Positions 36,665 through 45,147 of a stretch of 64,000 nucleotides of DNA are shown here, one piece after another. A model generated the notes under the pieces. It was not told the origin of the DNA and ran no database searches. It saw only the letters and a list, made by a program, of their open reading frames with translations. A program made the position numbers and the translations under genes. The first letter of the stretch is position 1. Each line of letters begins with the position of its first letter. Source of the DNA: Acetobacteraceae bacterium (GTDB taxonomy: Bacteria; Pseudomonadota; Alphaproteobacteria; Acetobacterales; Acetobacteraceae); the NCBI GenBank assembly GCA_003164135.1, contig PLSD01000133.1, forward strand, positions 1 through 64,000. Reading direction: 5' to 3'.

Positions 36665-37585
36665 ATGAAGTCTACCAAGTTCTTCGCCGCCGTGCTGGTG
36701 GCCGGCGCAATCCTCGCCGCGCCGCTCGCCGCTTCCGCCCAGCCCGATCTGTCCACGGCCGCCGCCGAAGCCAGCGCCCCGTCCGCCGCACCCGTCATCC
36801 CCACGGACGCGACGGCCCCAGCCACGCTCGACACCAGCACGGCCGCGCCGGCCACCGCCACCATCGCCAACCCCTACGGCCTGAGCGCCCTGTGGGGCCA
36901 CGGTGACTTCATCGCCCGCTTTACGCTTCTGGTGCTGGCCGTCATGTCCGCCGCCACCTGGTACATCCTGGCCACCAAGCTGCTGGAGCAAACCCAGCTC
37001 TTCCGCCAGGTCAAGCAGAGCCGCGGCTTCTGGACCGCCAGCTCGGTGAAGGACGGCGTTGAGCTGCTGCCCAAAAACTCCCCGTTCAAGGCCGTGGCCG
37101 AGACCGGAATCAGCGCACTTGAGCATCACGAGGGCTCGCTGGTCGAGAACATCGACCTTAACACCTGGATCTCGCTGTCCATCCAGCGCACCGTCGGGCA
37201 AATCGTCTCACATCTGCAGGGCGGCCTCGCGGTGCTCGCCACGGTCGGCTCCACGGCGCCGTTCGTCGGTCTGTTCGGCACCGTATGGGGCATCTACCAC
37301 GCGCTCACGGCCATCGGCATCGCCGGCCAGGCGAGCATCGACAAGGTCGCCGGTCCGGTCGGCGAGGCGCTGATCATGACCGCCATCGGTCTGGCCACCG
37401 CCGTGCCCGCCGTACTCGGCTATAACTGGATGGTACGGCGCAACAAGGTGGCGGTGGAGGAGGTGCGCGGCTTCGCCAGCGATCTGCACTCCGTGCTCAT
37501 CAGCGGCAAGGTCGCGGGTCTGCGCGCCCCCGCCCCCGCCCAGCCGGCCGCCGCCCGGCCCATCTCTGTGGTACAGACGGCGTAA
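36665..37585 (+). CDS. exbB: ExbB, TonB-system proton channel
   Basis: Inner-membrane subunit of 306 residues in the MotA/TolQ/ExbB family. It starts with a cleavable-looking signal and an Ala/Pro-rich periplasmic extension (about 1-70), then three membrane helices; the last two contain TVGSTAPFVGLFGTVWGIYH and EALIMTAIGLATAVPAVLGY. It forms the pentameric channel that works with ExbD and TonB. It is 36 bases after tonB and 3 before exbD. Confidence 0.95.
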   Translation: MKSTKFFAAVLVAGAILAAPLAASAQPDLSTAAAEASAPSAAPVIPTDATAPATLDTSTAAPATATIANPYGLSALWGHGDFIARFTLLVLAVMSAATWYILATKLLEQTQLFRQVKQSRGFWTASSVKDGVELLPKNSPFKAVAETGISALEHHEGSLVENIDLNTWISLSIQRTVGQIVSHLQGGLAVLATVGSTAPFVGLFGTVWGIYHALTAIGIAGQASIDKVAGPVGEALIMTAIGLATAVPAVLGYNWMVRRNKVAVEEVRGFASDLHSVLISGKVAGLRAPAPAQPAAARPISVVQTA

Positions 37586-37588
37586 GCC

Positions 37589-38017
37589 ATGGCGCTCCAT
37601 ATCGCCCAGGACGGAGAGGACGACCTCCTCTCCGCCATCAACACCACGCCGCTCGTCGACGTGATGCTGGTGCTGCTCATCATCTTCCTCATCACAGTGC
37701 CAGTGGTTACGCACACCGTGCCGGTTCAACTGCCGCAGGAGCGCAACCAGCCCACCCAGACGGCGCCGCGTAACATCAACATCTCGGTGGACGCACAGGG
37801 CGGCATCTACTGGAACCAGCAGAAGCTGAGCGGGCCCGATAGCCTGCAGAAACGCCTGCTGGCGGTGAGCGGTGACGTGCCGCAGCCCGAGGTGCATATC
37901 TTCGGCGACCAGAATGCCCATTACGAGGCGATCGGCGAGGTGCTGTTGGCCGCCCAGCGCGCCGGCATCGAGAAAGTTGGCTTCATCCTGCAACCGCCCG
38001 CCGCGGGAGGCCCCTGA
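37589..38017 (+). CDS. exbD: ExbD, first copy
   Basis: Biopolymer transport protein of 142 residues: one N-terminal membrane helix with the proton-carrying aspartate in INTTPLVDVMLVLLIIFLIT and a periplasmic domain (about 60-140). The second exbD follows 3 bases later, so two ExbD proteins probably dimerise inside the ExbB pentamer, as in other systems with paired exbD genes. Confidence 0.95.
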   Translation: MALHIAQDGEDDLLSAINTTPLVDVMLVLLIIFLITVPVVTHTVPVQLPQERNQPTQTAPRNINISVDAQGGIYWNQQKLSGPDSLQKRLLAVSGDVPQPEVHIFGDQNAHYEAIGEVLLAAQRAGIEKVGFILQPPAAGGP

Positions 38018-38020
38018 GCC

Positions 38021-38443
38021 ATGGCCCTTGATTTCTCGGCCCACGAGGAGCCCCAGGTGATGGTGGACATCAACACCACGCCGCTCATCGACGTGATGCT
38101 GGTGCTGCTGATCATGCTCATCATCACCATCCCGGTGCAAACTCACGCGGTGAAGCTGGACCTACCACGGGCCGACGCCCCGCCTGTGAAGGTGCTGCCG
38201 ACCGTGGATGAGGTGGATATCGACTTCGACGGCACCATCCTGTGGAACGGCACTGTGCTGCCTACGCGCCAGGCGCTGGAGGCCCAGCTCTCCGACCTCG
38301 CCGCCCAGCCTGACCAGCCGGAACTGCATATCCGCCCGGACAAGCTGGCCGGCTACAAATACGTCGCCGAGGTGCTCGCCACAGCACAGCGCCTGGGCGT
38401 GCAGAAGATCGGGATCGTTGGCTATGAGCAGTTCGCGTTGTGA
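38021..38443 (+). CDS. exbD: ExbD, second copy
   Basis: Second ExbD, 140 residues, with the same layout (INTTPLIDVMLVLLIMLIIT) but a diverged periplasmic domain (VDEVDIDFDGTILWNG). It lies 3 bases after the first copy; the next gene begins 8 bases after its stop. Confidence 0.95.
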   Translation: MALDFSAHEEPQVMVDINTTPLIDVMLVLLIMLIITIPVQTHAVKLDLPRADAPPVKVLPTVDEVDIDFDGTILWNGTVLPTRQALEAQLSDLAAQPDQPELHIRPDKLAGYKYVAEVLATAQRLGVQKIGIVGYEQFAL

Positions 38444-38451
38444 GGAGGAGC

Positions 38452-39477
38452 ATGAAGTCCCTGCTTGGTGCGGCGCTCCTGCTGCTGCCGTGCTCTGCTG
38501 GCGCCGCCACGGTGAGTCCTGCCGTGGCAAAGCTGCTGTTGCCGGCGGAGAGCGAGCTAAACAGCCACGCCTACATTGCCGCCTTGTCGGCGGTGAACCG
38601 GGCGGCGGCGCTGCCTGGGCTCACGGCGTATGACAGGCTGGTCATAGCCCAGTTGCGCGGCGCCGCCGCCGCCGGGGCCGGGCAGTACGCGCTGGCCGCG
38701 CAGTCCTACGCCGCGGTGCTGGCAAGCGGTCAGGCGCCCGAGTCAGAGAAACTGTCGATGACCCAGGCCGTGGCCAGTTACTACGCCAGCGCCGGGGATA
38801 ACGCGCAGACAATCCTCTGGGTGGACAACTACATCGCCGCCGGCGGCACCGACGCCACCACCCGCGCCCTAGCCGCGCAAGCCGACTACGCCACCGGCAA
38901 CTACGCGGCCGTGGCAAAGGATGTGCGCCGCGACGGGCGGGACGCGCCGCAAGCCGAGTTGCAGATCGCTGCTTCCGCCGCGCAGAAGGCGGCCGACAAT
39001 CAGGCATATTTTGATGCTCTGCAGGCGCTGCTGAAGGTCAGCCCAAGCCCCTCGTACTGGAACGAGGCCATCGCGCTGGTGCAGGCCCGGCCGGGGTTCC
39101 CGGACGTGCTGATGATCGACGTCTACCGCCTGCGCTTTGCCACCAAGACCATGAAGGAGCCAGGCGACTTCGAGGACTACGCCGAGCGGGCGATCCTGGC
39201 CGGCGATCCGGAGGAGGCCAAGCGCGAGCTGGATGCCGGCTTCGCCGCCGGGATCCTTAGCGCCCAGACCGACGGTGGCCACGCCGCCAGCCTGAGAAAT
39301 CTGGCGGCCAAGACCAACCCGCCTCCCGCACCGCTTTCGCCCCCCACGCCGCTCGATATCGCCATTGCCAAGGGCACCGGCTTCAACGCCGTTCCGGGCT
39401 ATGCGCAGGATGGCGTGGGTGATGCCCAGGCCGCCCTGGCGAGGCTGTGGGCGATCCACGCCGCCTCCCGGCCCTGA
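38452..39477 (+). CDS. Secreted repeat-rich (TPR-like) protein of unknown role
   Basis: Predicted 341 residues with a signal peptide (SLLGAALLLLPCSAGAA) and a mostly alpha-helical body (about 30-270) rich in Ala and Tyr with weak TPR-like spacing (AAQSYAAVLASGQAPESEKL). No enzyme motif was recognised. The start ATG at 38452 sits after GAGGAGG, with a GTG at 38440 as a less likely start. As last gene of the tonB-exbB-exbD-exbD cluster it is probably a periplasmic accessory; TonB clusters often end in such proteins. Confidence 0.75.
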   Translation: MKSLLGAALLLLPCSAGAATVSPAVAKLLLPAESELNSHAYIAALSAVNRAAALPGLTAYDRLVIAQLRGAAAAGAGQYALAAQSYAAVLASGQAPESEKLSMTQAVASYYASAGDNAQTILWVDNYIAAGGTDATTRALAAQADYATGNYAAVAKDVRRDGRDAPQAELQIAASAAQKAADNQAYFDALQALLKVSPSPSYWNEAIALVQARPGFPDVLMIDVYRLRFATKTMKEPGDFEDYAERAILAGDPEEAKRELDAGFAAGILSAQTDGGHAASLRNLAAKTNPPPAPLSPPTPLDIAIAKGTGFNAVPGYAQDGVGDAQAALARLWAIHAASRP

Positions 39478-39788
39478 GTGTCCGTCCCGAAACATCTTGA
39501 ATCTATAGAGTCACTTGTAATTTGATGCTTCTGGCCCGATTCGCAGGAGCAGGCAGATGTGGACGAACGAAAACCGCGTTTCTTATGACTGCCGTGATTT
39601 GCGGTATCCGAGTGATCTGACGGGTGCTGGTTGAGCCATTGATTCGGCCGACCAAGCGTGGCGGCAATACCCCATTGCGTTACGGGTGGTTAATGGCGGA
39701 GGTGCCATCGCCATCCAGGACTATCTCCCCGGATCGACGACAGCACCGCGAGGGACAATCTGGCCCAGGGGAAGATTACCCCGAAGGG
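39478..39788. other. Intergenic with IS5-type remnant
   Basis: About 310 bases between convergent genes. The middle holds the transposase remnant described separately; no other gene was recognised. Confidence 0.6.
39557..39690 (+). pseudogene. IS5-family transposase N-terminal remnant
   Basis: Starting at an ATG with AGGAG upstream, the frame reads MWTNENRVSYDCRDLRYPSD and LTGAG, then a stop; after a frame change it continues EPLIRPTKRGGN. This is the start of an IS5/IS1031-type transposase (usual form DLTDAEWA, then PLIP and RGGR). All downstream catalytic motifs are missing. Confidence 0.65.
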
Positions 39789-40157
39789 TCAGAGATCGGT
39801 AACCGCCGCCAGGTAGCTTTTGCGAATACGATCGGAGCGGATGTCCCACAGAACCGTCGTCCCCTTGGCGATAATCCAGCTATCACCGGGACCGTAAATC
39901 ACTGTTTTGCCGTCCGTCTCATCGGTCAGGGCCAATTGGCCGTCAAGCAAAGTGGCGTGTTCGTGGAAGGCATAGGTCACCCGGTATTTGCCGTGGCTGG
40001 CGGCATAAAGACCGCCCGATACCGCGCTCTCCAGGCTGCCGAACAACAGCTTGCCGGAGACGGCAACAGCGCCTTCGACGGTGGTGGCGCCGATGTCCTC
40101 GGGCGTTCCCCAGTCATCCAGCGCGATACGGTCCATGTCCAATTTAAAAGCAAGCAT
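39789..40157 (-). CDS. Cupin-domain protein
   Basis: Small protein of 122 residues with a single cupin fold resembling the DUF861 / ureidoglycine aminohydrolase-like group: ATLLDGQLALTDETDGKTVI and YGPGDSWIIAKGTTVLWDI are the two cupin motifs. No clear metal-binding triad can be stated. It lies 65 bases downstream of the flavin monooxygenase gene on the same strand, so the two may act together, but no substrate can be assigned. Confidence 0.85.
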   Translation of the reverse strand: MLAFKLDMDRIALDDWGTPEDIGATTVEGAVAVSGKLLFGSLESAVSGGLYAASHGKYRVTYAFHEHATLLDGQLALTDETDGKTVIYGPGDSWIIAKGTTVLWDIRSDRIRKSYLAAVTDL

Positions 40158-40222
40158 TTGAAAATTCCTCAGAGTGGGGCGAACCAGAAGGCCCGATCGG
40201 GCCTTCCGTTTGTCAACAGATC

Positions 40223-41443
40223 CTAGCCGCGGGCCGCGATCTGTTCGGCCAGATAATCGGCATCGTGCCAGACGCCCCAGATGAACGGGGACGCGCGGCG
40301 CGACAGCCAGGCGAGGCCCAGGAAATACAGCCCGGGCACGACCGAAACACCACGCTGATGCAGAGGATTCCCCTTGTCATCGAAGGCATCCACCTTCACC
40401 CAGCCGAAATCCAGGGCGTAGCCCGTCGCCCAGATAATCGAAGTGACGCCGGCATCCGCCAGATTCAGCTGGAGCAAGGGATCGGTCACGCATCGCGGCG
40501 CCGGGGCCAGCTTGCGGGCTTCAGGCTCCTCGGGCAGGTCGAGCCCTTCGCGGGCGATATAGGCGTCGGCGGCGTCCAGCATGGACAGGTAGTTCGCATC
40601 TCCCTCCGCGATGTTCTTCGCCAGATCGGACGCGAAATGCATCGCGCCATCCTTGAAAGTTTCGCCCCGGCCGACCAGGGTGATCCCGCTCGCGGCAAGG
40701 TTCCGGAAGTCGATCGTATGGCCGCCCTCCGCGCCGCTCACCGCGATCGTGACATGTGCCATGGAGGGTTCAACCGCCTTGGCATTCCATAGGCCCAGAA
40801 CACCTAGCCACCAGACGAAATCATGGCCGCGATACTTGCGCGGCGGCCGGTCATGCGGGCCGACCGAAAGGTAGACTTTCCGCCCCGCGCGACGCAATTC
40901 ATCGGCGATTTGCACCCCCGAGGAACCAGCCCCAACCACCAGCACCGCGCCTTCGGGCAACTGGCCGGGATTGCGGTAGGCGGCGGAATGAATCTGCATG
41001 ATCCCCGCCTCCTCCGGCACAACCGTGGGGATGATCGGCTTCTGGAACGGCCCGGTGGCGGCGACAACATTGGAGGCTTCGATGACGCCCTGAGACGTTT
41101 CGGCAATGAAACTATCTCCTTTTTTGTAAAGCGCCGTCACCTCGACGCCGCAGCGGATCGGGGCCTTAACCTGTTGCGCATACTCAACGAGATAATCCAC
41201 GATCTGCCCGGCGGGAGCAAACGCGCCGGGATCGCACTTATCAAACGTCTTGTTTGGAAATCTGTCGTGCCAGGCAGGGCCATTGGCAACAAGCGAGTCC
41301 CACCTCTCCGAGCGCCAGCGCTCGGCAATCCGATTTCGCTCGATGACGAGATGCGACACGCCGCGTTTGCTGAGCTGCTCGCTCATCGCTATTCCGGCCT
41401 GACCGCCACCGATGATGAGCGTCTCGACTTTTTCAACTGGCAT
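40223..41443 (-). CDS. FAD/NADPH-dependent monooxygenase-like flavoprotein
   Basis: Flavoprotein of 406 residues resembling class B flavin monooxygenases and YUC-type enzymes. The FAD site is LIIGGGQAGIAMSEQLSKRG near the N terminus, the NADPH site GAGSSGVQIADEL (about residues 175-187), and the C-terminal ATG motif IIWATGYALDFGWV. It probably oxygenates a nitrogen, sulfur or carbonyl centre. The ATG at 41443 is preceded by AGGA. A perfect 11-base palindrome lies 30 bases upstream of the start. Confidence 0.9.
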   Translation of the reverse strand: MPVEKVETLIIGGGQAGIAMSEQLSKRGVSHLVIERNRIAERWRSERWDSLVANGPAWHDRFPNKTFDKCDPGAFAPAGQIVDYLVEYAQQVKAPIRCGVEVTALYKKGDSFIAETSQGVIEASNVVAATGPFQKPIIPTVVPEEAGIMQIHSAAYRNPGQLPEGAVLVVGAGSSGVQIADELRRAGRKVYLSVGPHDRPPRKYRGHDFVWWLGVLGLWNAKAVEPSMAHVTIAVSGAEGGHTIDFRNLAASGITLVGRGETFKDGAMHFASDLAKNIAEGDANYLSMLDAADAYIAREGLDLPEEPEARKLAPAPRCVTDPLLQLNLADAGVTSIIWATGYALDFGWVKVDAFDDKGNPLHQRGVSVVPGLYFLGLAWLSRRASPFIWGVWHDADYLAEQIAARG

Positions 41444-41472
41444 GCTCGGCGTCCTTTTTACGATGTCCGTGA

Positions 41473-41497
41473 AGTTTCAGCCGGCTCGGCTGAAACT
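41473..41497 (-). promoter_or_regulatory. Perfect 11-base palindrome upstream of the monooxygenase
   Basis: AGTTTCAGCCG and CGGCTGAAACT around a 3-base centre. It lies 30 bases before the flavoprotein start and 76 after the preceding operon's last stop. No T run follows, so it could be an operator or a terminator stem. Confidence 0.5.
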
Positions 41498-41580
41498 CAT
41501 GAGTGCTTCTATTGAAGGGGTTGGTTTTGGAAAATAATGATTTCAAGTGGTCTTGATTAGGTTTTACCAAAGACGTGCCG

Positions 41581-43647
41581 CTAAAGCAGCGCCGTGATCT
41601 CCCGGCGGAACGGCAATGTGCCCGGCGGCAAGGGCGGAGCGTCCAGCTCCTCGGCATAGCGCCGCCCCGCATACACCGCATGGGCGATAGTGGCCGGCGC
41701 CAGCGCATCGCCGATGGTGATGACGGATTCGATCCCCGCCCCGGCAAGGTCCATCCCCCGCAACGCCTGCGCCAGCCCCTCCTCCGGCAGCCGGGCGGTC
41801 ACGGGCAGCACCGCGTCCACCGCCAGCACCTTCTGGCGTCCGGTGAACACACATTCCAGCACCGCATGGTCCGGCGCCACGGCGGCGAGCGCGTGCGAGA
41901 CGATAATCTCCACCCTCGCCTCCAGCAGCCGCTTCTGGATGAAATGCTGCTCCATGGTGTTGCGCGTCCAGGTGGAGGCTTCCGAGGCCGGGGTGGCGTA
42001 GGTCACCGCATAGCCCTTGGCGGCCAGCGCCTCGGCGATCACCCCGCCCATGTAATAATGCTCGTCATCCCACACCAGCACGCGCTTTCCGGGCGGGAAG
42101 GCGCCGTCCATGATGTCGTCGGGCGTGAAAACCACGGCACCCGGCGCCACCGCCAGCGGCCGCGTATGGTGGTGGCCCACAAAGTCCCGCCGCCACTTTG
42201 CCCCGGTGGCAATAACCACGCGCGGAAAGCCAAATTCCAGCACCTCCGGCGCGCTCAGGCGGCTGGCGAGGTAGGTCTGCACATTCGGCAGCTTGTGCAG
42301 CTGCAACTGCCGGTAATCGCGTACGCGGCCCCATGCGGCCAGGCCCGGCAGTTTCGCCTCGCGGCTCACCCGTCCGCCCAGCTCGGTGCCTGCCTCGGCC
42401 AGCGCCACCTCATAGCCGCGCTTGCCCAAAGCGTGCGCCGCCTCCAACCCCGCCGGCCCGGCGCCGATGATCAGCACCGGCTTTTCGCTCTCACGCGCCC
42501 TTATGCGCTCCGGGTGCCAGCCCTTGCGCCATTCCTCGCCCATGGTCGGGTTCTGCGTGCAGCGCAGCGGCGACATGGTAAAATCGCCCGAGACGCAGAT
42601 ATTGCAGCCGATACACTCGCGGATGTCCTCGATCCGCCCCTCCTCCAGCTTTTTCGGCAGGAACGGATCGGCAATCGAGGGCCGCGCCGCGCCGATGAGG
42701 TCCAGCACGCCCTTGCGCACCAGGGATGCCATGCGGTCCACCGAGGTATAGCGCCCCACCCCCACCACTGGCTTATTGGTGAGCCGGCGGATGCCGGAGA
42801 TGAACGGCTCCTGCGCGCCTTCCTCGGCAAAGCGCGAAGTACGGCTGTCGTTTTCCCACCCCGCGAGCGTCACGTCCCAGAGGTCCGGCAAATCGCCGAG
42901 CATCCTGATCATGTCCTCCACCTCGGCCTTTTCCAGCCCGCCATCGCCAAGCAGTTCGTCCACCGAGATGCGGATCGGCACGGCGCAGACATGGCCGACC
43001 GCGGCCTTGGTCTCCTCGGTAATCTCGCGCAGCAGCCGCACGCGGTTCTCCAGGCTGCCGCCGTATTCATCCGTACGGTCATTGTACCGGCGCGAGAGGA
43101 AATGGTGCAGGAACCCCAGCGCATGCGCGGCGTAGACGTAAATCAGGTCGAACCCCGCCTTCTGCGCCCGCTTTACCGCCGCCAGATGCCAGCCGCGCAA
43201 ATTGACGATATCGGTCTTGTCCATGCGCCGCGCCTGCACCGGATCGTAGCTGAAAGTCGCCACCGGCAGATGCGCCGGCCCCATCGGCACCTCGCGCGAG
43301 TATAAATTAGGGCCGTTCATGCCGTTATAGGCCAGCTCCAGCCCCGCCAGCGCCCCGTGCTCGTGGATCTTTTCGGACATGCGCGCCAGGGCGGGAATGT
43401 CGCGGTCGTCCCACAGCCGCAGCTCAATGAACGGCGTGATGTCGGAGGAGTAATGCAGCTCCACCTGCTCGGTGCATACCACCGCCCAGCCGCCTTCGGC
43501 CTTCACCCCGCGCATTTCGGCCAGCGCCGTGGGGTCCCGGTAGCCCATGCCGTTGCAATGCGGCACCTGGTAGAAGCGGTTGCGGGCGGTGAGCGGGCCG
43601 ATTTTTACCGGCTCAAACAAAATGTCGTAGGCGGCGGGCCGTGTCAT
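41581..43647 (-). CDS. Flavin/Fe-S amine dehydrogenase-like demethylase (DgcA/TMADH family), copy 1
   Basis: Predicted 688-residue enzyme with an Old-Yellow-Enzyme FMN barrel (about 1-340), a 4Fe-4S loop and a C-terminal FAD/NAD-binding pair (from about 385, VLIIGAGPAGLEAAHALGK). Cys31 in QVPHCNGMG matches the covalent-FMN cysteine of trimethylamine dehydrogenase. Cluster ligands are Cys345, 348, 351 and 363; Tyr172, His175, Trp264 and Asp267 match its active site. The tyrosine and third tryptophan of the trimethylamine bowl are absent (Gln, Asp), so a different N-methylated substrate such as dimethylglycine or N-methylproline is likely. Overlaps the aldehyde dehydrogenase by 4 bases; last gene of the operon. 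Confidence 0.88.
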   Translation of the reverse strand: MTRPAAYDILFEPVKIGPLTARNRFYQVPHCNGMGYRDPTALAEMRGVKAEGGWAVVCTEQVELHYSSDITPFIELRLWDDRDIPALARMSEKIHEHGALAGLELAYNGMNGPNLYSREVPMGPAHLPVATFSYDPVQARRMDKTDIVNLRGWHLAAVKRAQKAGFDLIYVYAAHALGFLHHFLSRRYNDRTDEYGGSLENRVRLLREITEETKAAVGHVCAVPIRISVDELLGDGGLEKAEVEDMIRMLGDLPDLWDVTLAGWENDSRTSRFAEEGAQEPFISGIRRLTNKPVVGVGRYTSVDRMASLVRKGVLDLIGAARPSIADPFLPKKLEEGRIEDIRECIGCNICVSGDFTMSPLRCTQNPTMGEEWRKGWHPERIRARESEKPVLIIGAGPAGLEAAHALGKRGYEVALAEAGTELGGRVSREAKLPGLAAWGRVRDYRQLQLHKLPNVQTYLASRLSAPEVLEFGFPRVVIATGAKWRRDFVGHHHTRPLAVAPGAVVFTPDDIMDGAFPPGKRVLVWDDEHYYMGGVIAEALAAKGYAVTYATPASEASTWTRNTMEQHFIQKRLLEARVEIIVSHALAAVAPDHAVLECVFTGRQKVLAVDAVLPVTARLPEEGLAQALRGMDLAGAGIESVITIGDALAPATIAHAVYAGRRYAEELDAPPLPPGTLPFRREITALL

Positions 43648-45134
43648 GCGAACTTGATCCAGGTGGTCTTGAGGCTTGAGAATTTGTCGAGCGCGTGCAG
43701 CGAGAGGTCGCGCCCGAAGCCCGAGCGCTTGTTGCCGCCGAACGGGGTTTGCGGGGAGAGCGCGTCAACCGTGTTAACCGAGACCGTGCCCACCCGCAGC
43801 GCCGCCGAGACGCGCAAAGCGCGGTTAATATCGGCGGTCCACACCGAGGCCGCGAGACCGTATTCGGAATCATTAGCCAAAGCGATCGCCTCATCCTCGG
43901 TATCGAACGGCACCACCGCCAGCACCGGGCCGAAAATCTCGTCGCGGGCCAGGGCCGAGGCGGGGTCGACGTTATCGAATATGGTCGGCTGCACGAAAGC
44001 GCCGTTTGGCTGCAACGGCACAGCGGCGCCGCCCGTCACCAGCCGCCCATGCGCCTTGCCGGCCTCAATGGCCGCCAGCACCTGCGCCTGATGCGCGCCG
44101 TCCACCAGCGCGCCCATGCGCGAGGCAGGGTCCAGCGGATCGCCCGGCTGGTAGGCCGCGGCCTGCGCCACCAGGCGCTCCACGAACGCGGCATGGATGG
44201 AACGCTCCACCAACAGCCGCGAATTGGCCGAGCACACCTGCCCGGCATTGAAGAAGATGCCCATGGCGGCACTGGCGGCAGCGGCGTCGAGGTCGGCATC
44301 GGCGAACACCAGGTTCGGGCTCTTGCCGCCCAGCTCCAGCCACACCTGCTTGAGGTTGGACTCGCCCGAATAGCCCATCAGTGTGCGCCCGGTGCGGGTG
44401 GAGCCGGTAAAGGCCAGGCAGTCGACATCATTATGCAGCGCCAGCGCCTTGCCCGCCTCGCCGCCAAACCCGGTAACGACGTTGAACACGCCATCGGGAA
44501 TCCCCGCCTCGCGCGCCAGCCCGGCGAGCATCAGCGCGGTGAACGGCGAGCGCTCAGACGGCTTGAGCACCACGGAATTCCCCGCCGCCAAAGCAGGCGC
44601 GCATTTCCATGCCGCCATGTCGAACGGGAAGTTCCAGGGCACAATCGCCCCCACCACGCCCAGCGGCTCGCGGGAGACGATGGCGAGGTTGCCGGCATTG
44701 GTGGGGGCAACCTCGCCACCCACCTTATCGATGGCTTCGGCATAATAGCGCCACACGGCGGTGGCGGCGGGAATGTCGATGCCCGCGGCCTCGGCCACCG
44801 GCTTGCCCATGTCCAGGCTCTCGGCGATGGCGAGCGTCGCCGCATTGGCCTCGATCAGCGCCACCAGCTTCAGCAATATGTCCCGCCGCGCGGCCATGCT
44901 CTGGCCGCGCCAGCGGCCATCCTCATAGGCGGCGCGGGCGGCGCGCACGGCGCGGTCCACATCCTGCCCCGCGCCGCGCGCCACCTGGCCCAGCACCGCG
45001 CCGGTGGCGGGGTTGCGCTTGGCGAAAATGGCATCGCCCTCGGCGGCGCAATAGGCGCCATCGATGAACAGCTGCGCCGGCAGCACCGTGGAGTCAGCCA
45101 GGCGGCGCCACTCGGGATAAGTCTTCTCGGTCAT
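43644..45134 (-). CDS. NAD(P)-dependent aldehyde dehydrogenase
   Basis: Cytosolic aldehyde dehydrogenase of 496 residues, closest in character to PuuC / gamma-aminobutyraldehyde-type enzymes. Catalytic Glu lies in LELGGKSPNLVF, the nucleophilic Cys in GQVCSANSRLLVE, and the NAD fold in GSTRTGRTLMG. The start at 45134 is 13 bases after the permease stop; the open frame upstream is a shadow of that permease. It may oxidise an aldehyde released after demethylation or deamination by the flanking enzymes. Confidence 0.93.
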   Translation of the reverse strand: MTEKTYPEWRRLADSTVLPAQLFIDGAYCAAEGDAIFAKRNPATGAVLGQVARGAGQDVDRAVRAARAAYEDGRWRGQSMAARRDILLKLVALIEANAATLAIAESLDMGKPVAEAAGIDIPAATAVWRYYAEAIDKVGGEVAPTNAGNLAIVSREPLGVVGAIVPWNFPFDMAAWKCAPALAAGNSVVLKPSERSPFTALMLAGLAREAGIPDGVFNVVTGFGGEAGKALALHNDVDCLAFTGSTRTGRTLMGYSGESNLKQVWLELGGKSPNLVFADADLDAAAASAAMGIFFNAGQVCSANSRLLVERSIHAAFVERLVAQAAAYQPGDPLDPASRMGALVDGAHQAQVLAAIEAGKAHGRLVTGGAAVPLQPNGAFVQPTIFDNVDPASALARDEIFGPVLAVVPFDTEDEAIALANDSEYGLAASVWTADINRALRVSAALRVGTVSVNTVDALSPQTPFGGNKRSGFGRDLSLHALDKFSSLKTTWIKFA

Positions 45135-45147
45135 GGATATTCCTCGT

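Noticed and set aside
41575-43305. 576-codon plus-strand open frame over demethylase copy 1
   Set aside because: Shadow of the minus-strand gene in high-GC DNA; no recognisable protein.
41581-43647. Naming the flavoprotein trimethylamine dehydrogenase
   Set aside because: The substrate bowl residues differ (Gln for Tyr60, no third Trp), so only the family, not that substrate, is supported.
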